This document shows, piece after piece, positions 16,414-24,837 of a DNA stretch of 64,000 nt. The notes under the pieces are model-generated. The model made no database searches. It had not been told where the DNA came from and worked only from the letters and a program-made list of their open reading frames with translations. How positions within the stretch are numbered: position 1 is the first letter of the stretch; every line of letters begins with the position of its first letter. This stretch comes from Rhizobiales bacterium CCH10-E5 (GTDB lineage: Bacteria; Pseudomonadota; Alphaproteobacteria; Rhizobiales; Beijerinckiaceae), in contig LSIG01000212.1 of NCBI GenBank assembly GCA_001556125.1, positions 1 through 64,000 of the forward strand, given 5' to 3'. The translations under genes were made by a program, and so were the position numbers.

Positions 16414-16431
16414 TCGAACCAAGCGGTTCGA
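16414..16431. promoter_or_regulatory. TetR operator, proximal to the pump operon
   Basis: TCGAACC-AAGC-GGTTCGA is a perfect 7-bp inverted repeat, 24 bases before the emrA-like start. An identical copy lies 62 bp away. Confidence 0.8.
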
Positions 16432-16475
16432 TTGATATTGAACTAGCCCGCGTCTCGCGGCATATCAAGAGCGAA

Positions 16476-16493
16476 TCGAACCAAGCGGTTCGA
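16476..16493. promoter_or_regulatory. TetR operator, proximal to the tetR gene
   Basis: This is an 18-bp sequence identical to the first operator. Centres are 62 bp apart, about six helical turns, so two repressor dimers could sit on the same face and control both divergent promoters. Confidence 0.8.
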
Positions 16494-16524
16494 TGATTTT
16501 GCAGATGCGTCCTGCGCCTGACGG

Positions 16525-17229
16525 ATGGAACCGATGACCAGCACGGCCGATCAACGGCCCAAAGCCGCAGCCCGCAACCGTCGGGTCGCGGGGATGGATC
16601 CCGAAAAGCGTCGCCAGATCCTCGACGGCGCGCAGGCGATCTTCCACGCCCAGGGTTTCGACGCCGCGAGCATGAACGAAATCGCCGCCGCAGCCGGCGT
16701 CTCCAAGGGCACGCTCTATGTCTATTTCGAGGACAAGGAGCATCTCTTCGTCGCGCTGATCGAGCGCGAACGGGAAAAGCACCGCCAGCACATCTACGAC
16801 GCGCTCACGGAGCATGCCGATTTGCCGCGGGCGCTGGCGGGGTTTGGCGCCAATCTGATCAGGCTTCTGACCGATCCGTTCTCGCTGAGCGCCCACCGGA
16901 TCGTGCTCGGCGTGGCCGAGCGCATGCCGGATATCGGCCGCGCTTTCTACGAACGCGGCCCGCTGCTCGGCGGGCAGCGTCTCGGTGCCTTTTTGGAAGG
17001 TCGCGTCGCGGCGGGCGATCTTGCAATCGACGACAGCTTTCTCGCGGCCAGCCAGTTCATCGATCTCTGCCAGGCGACCCTGCTGCGTCCCCGCCTGTTC
17101 AATGCGGACCCTCGACCGCCCTCGGAAGCCGAGATCCGGCGGGTGGTCGATGAAGCGGTCGCGATGTTCCTGGCGCGCTACGCCACTCCGGCCCTGCGCG
17201 CCGCGCTCAGCCCGCCTCGCGCGCCTTGA
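16525..17229 (+). CDS. TetR family transcriptional repressor of the adjacent efflux pump
   Basis: The 234-residue product has an N-terminal TetR HTH (about 28-74: ILDGAQAIFHAQGFDAASMNEIAAAAGVSKGTLYVYFEDKEHLF pattern) and a C-terminal ligand domain resembling the AcrR C-terminal family (GAERMPDIGRAFYERGP-like). It is divergent from the EmrAB-like pump, with twin operators between them, so it most likely represses both and is released by pump substrates. An ATG three codons downstream is an equally good start. It overlaps the convergent DMT transporter gene by 23 bp. Confidence 0.92.
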   Translation: MEPMTSTADQRPKAAARNRRVAGMDPEKRRQILDGAQAIFHAQGFDAASMNEIAAAAGVSKGTLYVYFEDKEHLFVALIEREREKHRQHIYDALTEHADLPRALAGFGANLIRLLTDPFSLSAHRIVLGVAERMPDIGRAFYERGPLLGGQRLGAFLEGRVAAGDLAIDDSFLAASQFIDLCQATLLRPRLFNADPRPPSEAEIRRVVDEAVAMFLARYATPALRAALSPPRAP

Positions 17230-18139
17230 TGCGCTCGCGATGGGCCGTGTAGAGCCCCGAGCCCGCAATGATCACGGCGCCGACGAGCGTCCAGAGATCG
17301 GGCAGCACGCTGAAGACGAAAAGTCCGAAGAGCGAGGCCCACAGCAGCTGGATATAGGAGAAGGGCGCCAGCAGCGAGGCATCGCCATGGCGATAGGCCA
17401 GCACGATCAGCCAGTGGCCCATGGTCGAGGACAGTCCGACGAACATGCCCATGGCGAGGACGGTCGGCGTCACCGGCGTCCACACGAAGGGAACCGCGAG
17501 GCTGAGCAGGCAGAGGCCGACCAGCGCCGAATAGGCCAGCGTCGTCAGCGGACTCTCGGTGCGGCTCATCATCCGCGTCATGATCATCGCGAAGGCCCAT
17601 GACAGGGCCGAGGCAACCGCCAGCAGCGAGGCGATCTGGAACCCCGCACCGCCCGGCCGCACCACGATCAGCACTCCGGCGAAGCCGACCAGCGTCGCGG
17701 TCCAGCGCCGCCAGCCGATCGTTTCGCGCAGGATCGGGATCGACAGCGCGGTGACGAAGAGTGGCGCGACGAAGCCGGTCGCAGTCGCGTCCGCCAGAGG
17801 CATGTAGCGTAGCGCCATCACGAAGAGCACGGACGACGCCAGGAGGCCGATTCCGCGCAGGACCTGCAGCGTCGGGCGCTGGGTCGACAGGCGGGCGAGC
17901 CCCCCGCTGCGCCAGACGATGCCGAGCATGATCAGGGTGAAGGTGCAGTAGCGAAGCCAGCTGACCTGCAGCGGCGAGATTTGCTGCGTGAGCAGCTTGG
18001 AGACCATGTCGGCCGAGGTCAGGAAGATGCTCGCCAGCAGCACGAAGGCGATGCCGCGCAGCGGCGCGTCCCTGCGCATGGGCAGCGGGGCAGCGGGCAG
18101 CACAGGAGGCGGCGGTTCGGTCTGGGGAGCGTTCGGCAC
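17207..18139 (-). CDS. EamA/DMT family transporter
   Basis: The 310-residue product has about ten hydrophobic helices in two EamA repeats (about 25-160 and 170-300), the usual drug/metabolite transporter layout. The second repeat includes the typical GHWLIVLAYRHGDASLLAPFSYIQLLWA pattern with a conserved Pro. Substrate is unknown; the family moves amino acids, S-adenosylmethionine, sugars or drugs. The first 25 residues are Pro-rich and cytoplasmic. It stands alone between tetR and asd. Confidence 0.9.
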   Translation of the reverse strand: MPNAPQTEPPPPVLPAAPLPMRRDAPLRGIAFVLLASIFLTSADMVSKLLTQQISPLQVSWLRYCTFTLIMLGIVWRSGGLARLSTQRPTLQVLRGIGLLASSVLFVMALRYMPLADATATGFVAPLFVTALSIPILRETIGWRRWTATLVGFAGVLIVVRPGGAGFQIASLLAVASALSWAFAMIMTRMMSRTESPLTTLAYSALVGLCLLSLAVPFVWTPVTPTVLAMGMFVGLSSTMGHWLIVLAYRHGDASLLAPFSYIQLLWASLFGLFVFSVLPDLWTLVGAVIIAGSGLYTAHRERIKAREAG

Positions 18140-18238
18140 GGCAGAATCGCAGCGGCGGGGACTGCGATCCTAGAGAGCTTTGCCGGCGATCGGTTGCGCA
18201 AAGAACGGACGGCGCACATGCAGCGGACAGGCGCAACG

Positions 18239-18264
18239 GAAAAGGCGGGCCGCAGGGGCCCGCC
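18239..18264 (-). terminator. Intrinsic terminator of asd
   Basis: On the minus strand GGCGGGCC and GGCCCGCC pair around a short loop and are followed by TTTTCC. Confidence 0.75.
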
Positions 18265-18296
18265 TCGCCGTCGTCTGATCGCGCTGACGGTGCGGC

Positions 18297-19331
18297 TCAG
18301 GCCGCCTTCTGCCGCGGCTGGATCAGCTTGCGGTTGATCAGCACCTCGGCGATCTGCACCGCGTTCAGCGCCGCGCCCTTGCGCAGATTGTCGGAGACGC
18401 ACCAGAAGGCCAGGCCGTTCTCGACCGTATTGTCCTCGCGGATGCGGGAGATGTAGGTCGCGTCCTCGCCGGCCGCCTCATGGGGCGTGATGTAGCCACC
18501 CGGCTCGTGCTTGTCGATCACGAGCAGACCCGGCGCCGAACGCAGCACCTCGCGTGCCTCGTCGGCCGTGACCGGCTTCTCGCACTCGATGTTGACGCTT
18601 TCGGAATGGCCGATGAAGACCGGCACACGCACGCAGGTCGCGGTCAGCTTGATCTTGGGGTCGAGGATCTTCTTGGTCTCGACCATCATCTTCCACTCTT
18701 CCTTGGTGAAGCCGTCCTCCATGAAGACGTCGATCTGCGGAATGAGATTGAAGGAGATCCGCTTGGGGAACTTCTTGCTGGTCACCTCGCCTGCCGAGAA
18801 CACGGCGCGCGTCTGGTTGAAGAGCTCGTCCATGCCCTCCTTGCCGGCGCCGGAGACCGACTGATAGGTCGAGACGACGACGCGCTTGACGCCGTACTTC
18901 TCGTGCAGCGGCTTCAGCGCGACGACGAGCTGCGCGGTCGAGCAGTTCGGATTGGCGATGATGTTCATCTTGGTGAAGCCGGCCGTGGCGGCGGCGTTCA
19001 CCTCCGGCACGATCAGCGGCACGTCGGGGTGCATCCGCCAGGCCGAGGAGTTGTCGATCACGACGCAACCCTGCTGGCCGATCTTGGGCGACCACGCCTT
19101 CGAGACCTCGCCGCCGGCCGACATCAGGCAGATATCCGTGTCGGAGAAGTCGTAATGCTCGAGCGCGCGGCACTTCAGCGTACGGTCGCCGAAGGAGACC
19201 TCGGTGCCGACCGAGCGCGAGGAGGCCAGCGCGACGACCTCGCTGACCGGGAAGGCCCGCTCGGCCAGGATGTCCAGCATCTCGCGGCCCACATTCCCCG
19301 TGGCGCCGACGATCGCGACCTTGAAGCTCAT
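18297..19331 (-). CDS. asd: Aspartate-semialdehyde dehydrogenase
   Basis: The 344-residue product reduces aspartyl phosphate to aspartate semialdehyde with NADPH, the branch point to lysine/diaminopimelate, threonine and methionine. The NADP-binding GATGNVG is at 9-15, the catalytic Cys130 is in NPNCST, the substrate-binding QSVSGAGKEG follows, and His in HSESVN contributes to catalysis. Length and motifs are those of the Gram-negative/usual Asd. AAGGA precedes the ATG. It is monocistronic with a leader of up to about 260 nt. Confidence 0.96.
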   Translation of the reverse strand: MSFKVAIVGATGNVGREMLDILAERAFPVSEVVALASSRSVGTEVSFGDRTLKCRALEHYDFSDTDICLMSAGGEVSKAWSPKIGQQGCVVIDNSSAWRMHPDVPLIVPEVNAAATAGFTKMNIIANPNCSTAQLVVALKPLHEKYGVKRVVVSTYQSVSGAGKEGMDELFNQTRAVFSAGEVTSKKFPKRISFNLIPQIDVFMEDGFTKEEWKMMVETKKILDPKIKLTATCVRVPVFIGHSESVNIECEKPVTADEAREVLRSAPGLLVIDKHEPGGYITPHEAAGEDATYISRIREDNTVENGLAFWCVSDNLRKGAALNAVQIAEVLINRKLIQPRQKAA

Positions 19332-19787
19332 GATGATGTTCCTTTCGGATGATCCCGGTTGGTCTCCCCCTCGGCACCGTCCGCCCGATGAAGGGGCGGG
19401 TCCGGCGTCAGCCCCCGCCGGGGGGAGAGGGACCCGGAACCGAGGCGAGTTTCAGCGCAGCGTGCCGGTGGTCCCGGTCGCCGTTTTGGTCGTGCGTTTC
19501 GTCGTCTGACGGACGGTCACAGAGGCCAATCCCGTAGGGCTGAAGACATCGCGATGTCGCGCGCGGAACTGTACCCGGCACGACATCGCCTGTGAGAACA
19601 CCCTGGACGCGCAAAAGTCAATCGAAGCGGCGGCGCGACAGCCTGCGCACCGGCGCGTTAACCCTGTGCGTTGACCGACGATTCACGCTGCATCGCGAAA
19701 CCGCGGCGCCGGTAACGGCCTGCTGACCGCCCCTCGCCCACCTTCGGCGCGGGCGAGGCCGCGGGTTCGGCGGCGGAGGCGGATGGT
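19332..19787. other. 456-bp intergenic region upstream of asd
   Basis: No convincing ORF is present. On the minus strand TTGACT and TTCTCA (19616-19621 and 19593-19598, 17-base spacing) form a plausible asd promoter. A perfect 14-bp palindrome GACATCGCGATGTC lies at 19545-19558 within the predicted leader, and a GC hairpin of the GCCCCC/GGGGGG type near 19410. I found no lysine-riboswitch features. Confidence 0.5.
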
Positions 19788-20891
19788 TTGCGCGTGGCGT
19801 CGGGTCAGTTCCTGTTGGTGATGCGGCCCTGGGCCGAAAGGCTGCGACGCCCTCTCGCGTCGGCAGGCTTCGCGCGCCTCCGACCGCTGCTGACCCGCCT
19901 CGGCGCGAGGCTTGCCCGCTTCGACGTGACTGCGGCGCTCATCCGCGGCGCTGACCGCATCGAAGACGTCGTCCGGGCGTTAGGCCGCCTCGCATCCATG
20001 GTCCGGCGCGTCCTGCGCCTGCCGGCCTTCCGCCTGACCACCGGACTCCTTTGGCGCGGTCTGGCTGCCGCGGCCGGCATCGGCGCGGCCGGCGCCCTGG
20101 TCACGGCCCTGTCCTCGCAGAGCGAGGCGACCATCTCCTCTTACTCCACACTTTCGGAGCCGGCGCCGCTGCCGCCTGCCGGGTCGACCACGCCCCGACG
20201 CACCGGCGCGGCGGACCAGGAGAGCTGGGTCGCCATCGCCCGGCCGATCCCGATCTTCGGCCTGGAATCGCCGGAACTGGAGCGCCAGCCGGCCGTGCTC
20301 GACGCGCGCCGCAGCGCGGACGGAACGCGGCGCGAGGATCTTCTCAGCTTCGGCGGCTTTGCCGAGCCGAAGCCGCATCTCGCCCTGCGGCTCGCCGTGC
20401 AGCACGAGCGCGACGAGCTGTCCCGGCCCTTCATCGTCGCGCTGGTGCGCATGGCCGCGGCGCGGGGCCTGTCGGTGCAGCGCAGCAGCCTGCCGGCAGC
20501 CATCGAGACGCGCTTCGGCCCGGTCGAGGCCGCCGATGTGACGCTGAGCGACGGGGCGTCCGGCCGCGCCTGCATCGCCTTCCGGATGGAGGGCGGCACC
20601 GTGCCGCTGGCCCTGAGCGGCTGGTGGTGCGGCGGCGAGGGCAAGCCGGCCGACCGCCGCCAGCTCGTCTGCCTGATCGACCGCATCGACCTGCTCGCCG
20701 CCGGAGAGGACGCTGCGCTCCGCAGCGCCTTCGCCCGCAGCGAGCTGAACCGCCAGCCGGGATGCGCCCCGCCCCGCCTATCCGCGAGTGGGCGCAAGGT
20801 CTCATGGCTCGACGCCGACGCCCCCACCCCCGCTCTGCGGACGAAGACCGCGTCGCCCCCGGCGGCGGCGCGTCGCGCCGAGAAGCGCTGA
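19788..20891 (+). CDS. Membrane-anchored protein of unknown function with a four-cysteine domain (paralog 1)
   Basis: The 367-residue product is not recognised. An Arg-rich cytoplasmic N-terminus (1-85) is followed by one hydrophobic segment (about 88-108), a Ser/Pro linker and a C-terminal region likely to be periplasmic. In that region four Cys (262, 281, 295, 326) lie in ACIAFR, SGWWCGG, LVCLIDR and PGC. The next gene encodes the same pattern with spacings 19-14-30 against 19-14-31 here, so the two are tandem paralogs. The start is uncertain: a TTG with GGAGG 8 bases ahead is used, but GTG two codons later or ATG at 19821 are possible. Confidence 0.7.
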   Translation: MRVASGQFLLVMRPWAERLRRPLASAGFARLRPLLTRLGARLARFDVTAALIRGADRIEDVVRALGRLASMVRRVLRLPAFRLTTGLLWRGLAAAAGIGAAGALVTALSSQSEATISSYSTLSEPAPLPPAGSTTPRRTGAADQESWVAIARPIPIFGLESPELERQPAVLDARRSADGTRREDLLSFGGFAEPKPHLALRLAVQHERDELSRPFIVALVRMAAARGLSVQRSSLPAAIETRFGPVEAADVTLSDGASGRACIAFRMEGGTVPLALSGWWCGGEGKPADRRQLVCLIDRIDLLAAGEDAALRSAFARSELNRQPGCAPPRLSASGRKVSWLDADAPTPALRTKTASPPAAARRAEKR

Positions 20892-20893
20892 CC

Positions 20894-21685
20894 ATGACGG
20901 CCGAAGCCCCTCGCGCCATGGCCGTGATCGAAGCCACGGGAACGGCGGCGCTGGGCGTCGCACGCTTTCTGTTTCTCGCCCTCGGCGCGGCCGTCTTCCT
21001 GCTGATCCTGCTGGTCGCCTGGTGGGTCTATGGCAAGCTGCCGACCATTGGCCGGGGACAGCCGGCCTTTTCCTGGGCGATCGAGCCGGCGGACATGCGG
21101 GGCGCGCCGCTCGTCGCCACCCACCCGACGCGGGGCCGCGAGGAGGGCTGGCAGTTCGGCGGGCCGGGCACGGGCGAGGCCTTCGCCGCACTCGTCCTGG
21201 CGGAGCCCGACGAGGCCGGCCGGCCCTTCACCCTGACCACCCCGCTGTTCTGGCAGTTCGAGCCTCTGCGCGTGCTGGGTCCGCGCGTCGGCGGGCCGCA
21301 CTACACGATGACCACCCGCTGGGGAGCCTTCACCGGCCGCGACCTGATCTATCAGGAGTTCGACGGCCGCGTGCGGACCTGCATCGTCTTCCGCAACGCC
21401 TTCGAGACATCCGCCTTCGCCCTCGGCGGCTATTACTGCGCCGCCGGTCAGCAGGACGCCAACGCGGCCTCCCTCGCCTGCCTGATCGACCGGCTGAAGC
21501 TCGAATCCCAGCGACGCGAATCGGCGGCCCTGGCCTATCTCGCGGGCCGCGCGAGCCTGCCCGCCCTGTGCCAGAACACAACCTTCTACCCGCCCGGCAC
21601 GCGGCGGGTGGTCAGGGACCGCAAGGGCGGCGTTGTCGGCTTGGCCGGCGGCTCCGGCGACACATTTCCGCTGTGGCCGCGCTGA
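20894..21685 (+). CDS. Membrane-anchored protein of unknown function with a four-cysteine domain (paralog 2)
   Basis: The 263-residue product begins two bases after the stop of the previous gene. It has one membrane segment (about 22-46) and a periplasmic-type C-terminal region with Cys163, 182, 196 and 226 in RTCIVFR, GGYYCAA, LACLIDR and ALCQ. Matching stretches with paralog 1 include TRWGAF/TRFGPV and CIxFR...GxxxC...CLIDR. The even Cys number and location suggest two disulfides (inference). No family is recognised. Confidence 0.75.
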   Translation: MTAEAPRAMAVIEATGTAALGVARFLFLALGAAVFLLILLVAWWVYGKLPTIGRGQPAFSWAIEPADMRGAPLVATHPTRGREEGWQFGGPGTGEAFAALVLAEPDEAGRPFTLTTPLFWQFEPLRVLGPRVGGPHYTMTTRWGAFTGRDLIYQEFDGRVRTCIVFRNAFETSAFALGGYYCAAGQQDANAASLACLIDRLKLESQRRESAALAYLAGRASLPALCQNTTFYPPGTRRVVRDRKGGVVGLAGGSGDTFPLWPR

Positions 21686-21709
21686 CAAAATCGTTAACTA
21701 CGGTAGTCT
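21682..21709 (+). promoter_or_regulatory. Candidate promoter of the small exported-protein gene
   Basis: CTGACA overlaps the upstream stop codon and is 16 bases from TAGTCT, about 67 bases before the next start codon. Confidence 0.4.
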
Positions 21710-21775
21710 AGCATTCACCATAGAGTCCCGTTCTCGCACCAAGCGGATCGCCGCTGTTCTGGAGATGTCGTCGCC

Positions 21776-22081
21776 ATGGGTTCGCTCAAGCGTCTCGCCG
21801 CCGTTTTCGCCCTCTCCGTCGCCGCGTCGACCGTGTGGGTCTCCTTCGCGGAAGCGCAGAACCGCCGCGGCCCACTGCGCGTGACCGTGCAGAAGCGCAG
21901 CTATTTCGACCTCGGCAACGTCGTCCCGGTCGGCTCGATGAACCGCTATGCCAGCCAGCACATGGGCGCGACGCCGGCCTATGCCAGCTTCGGCAGCTTC
22001 TATGGCGAAGACACCCTGCCCGGCCGCATCGGCGCCGGAACCAACCCTTTCGCCAACACCTTCTCGACGCCGCGCTTCTGA
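21776..22081 (+). CDS. Small exported protein of unknown function
   Basis: The 101-residue product has a clear signal peptide: a basic start MGSLKR, a hydrophobic core to about residue 25 and a predicted cleavage after AEA (SFAEAQ). The mature part of about 74 residues is hydrophilic and rich in Tyr, Ser, Gly and Arg, with no Cys. No family is recognised. It may be linked to the two preceding genes by location only; it seems to have its own promoter. Confidence 0.65.
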   Translation: MGSLKRLAAVFALSVAASTVWVSFAEAQNRRGPLRVTVQKRSYFDLGNVVPVGSMNRYASQHMGATPAYASFGSFYGEDTLPGRIGAGTNPFANTFSTPRF

Positions 22082-22094
22082 GCACAAGGCCACC

Positions 22095-22185
22095 GTCATG
22101 GTCGGGCTTGACCCGACCATCTCGAAAACCAGCTCTTTCGCATCATGAGATTTTCGGGTCGGTGCTACGCGCCGCCCGAGAATGG
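22095..22185. repeat. GTCAT/ATGAC intergenic palindromic element, copy R3 (degenerate end)
   Basis: The element starts GTCATGGTCGGGCTTGACCC and ends GCCCGAGAATGGC, very similar to R4 but with the terminal ATGAC altered to ATGGC. An internal GGTCGGGCTTGACCCGACC palindrome is complete. Confidence 0.75.
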
Positions 22186-22196
22186 CGTTGGGCGCC

Positions 22197-24590
22197 TTAA
22201 GGCAGCGCCTTCAGATAGCGCACCGGCCGGCCCGGCGCCGCCGCCTGCGCGGCATGGACGATCGCGTTCGCGTCGATGCCAAAATGCCGGTAGAGATCCG
22301 CGACGGTGCCAGTCTGGCCGAAATGCTCGACGCCGAGCGCCTTCTGCTTGTGGCCATGCACGCTGCCGAGCCAGGCCAGCGTCGCGGGATGCCCGTCCAG
22401 CACCGAGACGATGCCGCAATCGCGTGAGAGATCGCCGAGCAGCCGCTCGACATGGCTGGTGGCGCGGTGGTTCCCACGCTGGCGCGCCCTCTCAGCCGCC
22501 TGCCAGCCGGCATTGAGCCGGTCGGCCGAGGTGATCGCCAGCAGGCCGACATCGCGCCGGTCCTCGCCGAGCAGCCCGACCGCCTTGATCGCCTCCGCCG
22601 CGACCGCCCCGGTATAGGCGATCACGACCGAGGCGTTGGGGCCCGGCTTCCGCAGCCAATAGGCGCCGTCGATGATGTCGCTTTCGAGCTCGGGCGTCAT
22701 CGCCCGCTGCGGCTGCTCCAGCTGCAGCGTCGAGAGCCGCAAATAGACCGAGCCGCCTGTCTCGTCGCGCAGCCAGGTCCGCTCGTCGGGGTCGCCCTCG
22801 CCATCCTTCTGCAGATAGGCGAAGGACCAGCGCATCATCACGGCGAGCTCGTCGACGAAGGCGGGCTCGAAGGCGCAGAGACCATCCTGGCTCATGCCGA
22901 TCAGCGGCGTCGCGATCGATTGATGCGCCCCGCCTTCCGGCGCCAGCGTCACGCCCGACGGCGTCGCCACCACCATGAAGCGCGCATCCTGGTAGCAGGC
23001 ATAGTTCAACGCATCGAGCCCGCGCGAGATGAACGGGTCGTAGAGCGTGCCGATCGGGATCAGCCGCTCACCGAAGGTCGCGTGCGAGAGGCCGAGCGCC
23101 GAGAGGTTGATGAACAGGTTCATCTCGGCAATGCCCAGCTCGACATGCTGGCCCTTGGGCGAAAACTCCCATTTCTGCATCGAGGGAATGCGCTCGTCCT
23201 TGAAGGTGTCGGCCATCGAGGCCTTGGCGAAGAGTCCGCGCCGGTTCACCCAGGGGCCGAGATTGGTCGAGACGGTGACGTCCGGCGCCGTCGTCACGAT
23301 CCGGTCCGCCAGCGGCCCGCCCGCCTTGGCAAGTTCGTCGAGGATCTTGCCGAAGCCCATCTGCGTCGACATCACCGGCTGGATGCCGGCCTCGAGCCTC
23401 GCCGGCACCGGTAGCGCCGGCGCGCTCAGCCGCCGGCGCCCCTCGGCGAAGAAGGGGACGCGGTCGAGGAAGGCGCGGATCTCGCTCTCGGGCAGGGAGA
23501 GCCCCTCGAACAGATCCCATTCATGGCCGGAGCGGACGCCGTTGGCGGCCCGGAAGCCCTCCATCTGCTCCTTGGTCATCAGCCCGGCATGGTTGTCCTT
23601 GTGCCCCGCCAGCGGCAGGCCGAAGCCCTTGACGGTGTAGGCGAGGAAGCAGACCGGCCGGTCATGGTCGATGGCCTCGAACGCCTCGAGGATCGAGGGC
23701 AGGTCGTGCCCGCCGAGATTGCACATCAGCTTCGAGAGCTCCGCGTCGGAGCGGCTCTCGATCAGCTTCGTGACAGGGCCCTGGTCGCCGAGATCGTCCA
23801 TCAGCCGCTTGCGCCAGGCCGCCCCGCCCTGGAAGGTCAGCGCCGAATAGAGCTGGTTCGGGCAGGAATCGATCCAGGCTTTCAGGCGCTCGCCGCCCTT
23901 CTCCTTGAAGGCGGCCTGCTGCAGCGAGCCGTATTTCAGCGTCACGACATCCCAGCCGAAATTGCGGAACATCGTCTCGAAGCGGTCGTAGAGTCCCTCG
24001 CGGATGACCGCGTCGAGCGATTGGCGGTTGTAGTCGATCACCCACCAGGTGTTGCGCAGGCCGTGCTTCCAGCCCTCCATCAGGGCCTCGAAAATGTTGC
24101 CCTCGTCGAGTTCGGCGTCGCCGATGAGCGAGACCATCCGGCCCTCGGGACGCGCCAGACCCCAGCCATGGGCGCGCACATAATCCTGCGTCAGCGAGGA
24201 GAACAGAGTCTGTGCCACGCCTAAGCCCACCGAGCCGGTCGAGAAATCGACGTCGTCGATGTCCTTGGTGCGGGAGGGATAGCTCTGCGCGCCCTTGTAG
24301 CCGCGGAAATTCTCGAGCTTCTCGCGGGTCTGCAGGCCCATCAGATAGTTGATCGCATGGAAGATCGGCGAGGCGTGTGGCTTCACCGCAACCCGGTCCT
24401 GCGGGCGCAGCGCCGCCATGTAGAGCGCGGTCATGATCGTCGCCAGCGAGGCCGAGGAGGCCTGGTGACCACCCACCTTCATCCCGTCGGCGCTGTCGCG
24501 CAGATGGTTGGCATTGTGGATCGTCCAGGAGGCGAGCCAGAGGATCTTCTTCTCGAGTTCGGCGAGAATCGGCAGGCGCGGATCGGACAT
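22197..24590 (-). CDS. AceE-like / transketolase-type thiamine diphosphate enzyme
   Basis: The 797-residue product has a TPP-binding N-terminal domain with GDAELDEGNIFEALMEG...VIDYNRQ (GD-x~25-N motif), a central pyrimidine-binding domain with the catalytic-type Glu in HVELGIAEMNLF, and a C-terminal transketolase domain. The layout and the ELDEGN segment resemble the homodimeric E1 of pyruvate dehydrogenase more than transketolase, but at about 800 residues it is somewhat shorter than E. coli AceE (887). No E2 or E3 gene is nearby, so it may be a free-standing decarboxylase or act with a distant complex. The chosen ATG follows GGAGAG. Confidence 0.85.
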   Translation of the reverse strand: MSDPRLPILAELEKKILWLASWTIHNANHLRDSADGMKVGGHQASSASLATIMTALYMAALRPQDRVAVKPHASPIFHAINYLMGLQTREKLENFRGYKGAQSYPSRTKDIDDVDFSTGSVGLGVAQTLFSSLTQDYVRAHGWGLARPEGRMVSLIGDAELDEGNIFEALMEGWKHGLRNTWWVIDYNRQSLDAVIREGLYDRFETMFRNFGWDVVTLKYGSLQQAAFKEKGGERLKAWIDSCPNQLYSALTFQGGAAWRKRLMDDLGDQGPVTKLIESRSDAELSKLMCNLGGHDLPSILEAFEAIDHDRPVCFLAYTVKGFGLPLAGHKDNHAGLMTKEQMEGFRAANGVRSGHEWDLFEGLSLPESEIRAFLDRVPFFAEGRRRLSAPALPVPARLEAGIQPVMSTQMGFGKILDELAKAGGPLADRIVTTAPDVTVSTNLGPWVNRRGLFAKASMADTFKDERIPSMQKWEFSPKGQHVELGIAEMNLFINLSALGLSHATFGERLIPIGTLYDPFISRGLDALNYACYQDARFMVVATPSGVTLAPEGGAHQSIATPLIGMSQDGLCAFEPAFVDELAVMMRWSFAYLQKDGEGDPDERTWLRDETGGSVYLRLSTLQLEQPQRAMTPELESDIIDGAYWLRKPGPNASVVIAYTGAVAAEAIKAVGLLGEDRRDVGLLAITSADRLNAGWQAAERARQRGNHRATSHVERLLGDLSRDCGIVSVLDGHPATLAWLGSVHGHKQKALGVEHFGQTGTVADLYRHFGIDANAIVHAAQAAAPGRPVRYLKALP

Positions 24591-24837
24591 GGTGCGGCTC
24601 TCCAGCAGATGCCCGATCATGCGGGAAGCGCGACGCGATGTGAACCGTAATCGCGGGTTCGGCCCCGCCGTCCGGGGCCGATTCTGCCACGCATGAGCCC
24701 TGGGCAGCGAAGTTCTGCCAAGTCGGCGAACAAGCCGGGCTGCACCCGCGCGACCTTGCATTCATCCGTCGCAATCGTCAGGTTTCATGCCGCCGGGCTG
24801 CGGCGCAGCGGGCATGGCGGCAGGAGACGCTCACCTC

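Noticed and set aside
19332..19630. Lysine riboswitch before asd
   Set aside because: The region lacks the long multi-helix pattern of the L box, which is also rare in alphaproteobacteria.
19669..19690. CtrA-like site (TTAACC...GTTGA)
   Set aside because: Only one half matches TTAA-N7-TTAA; the second half is absent.
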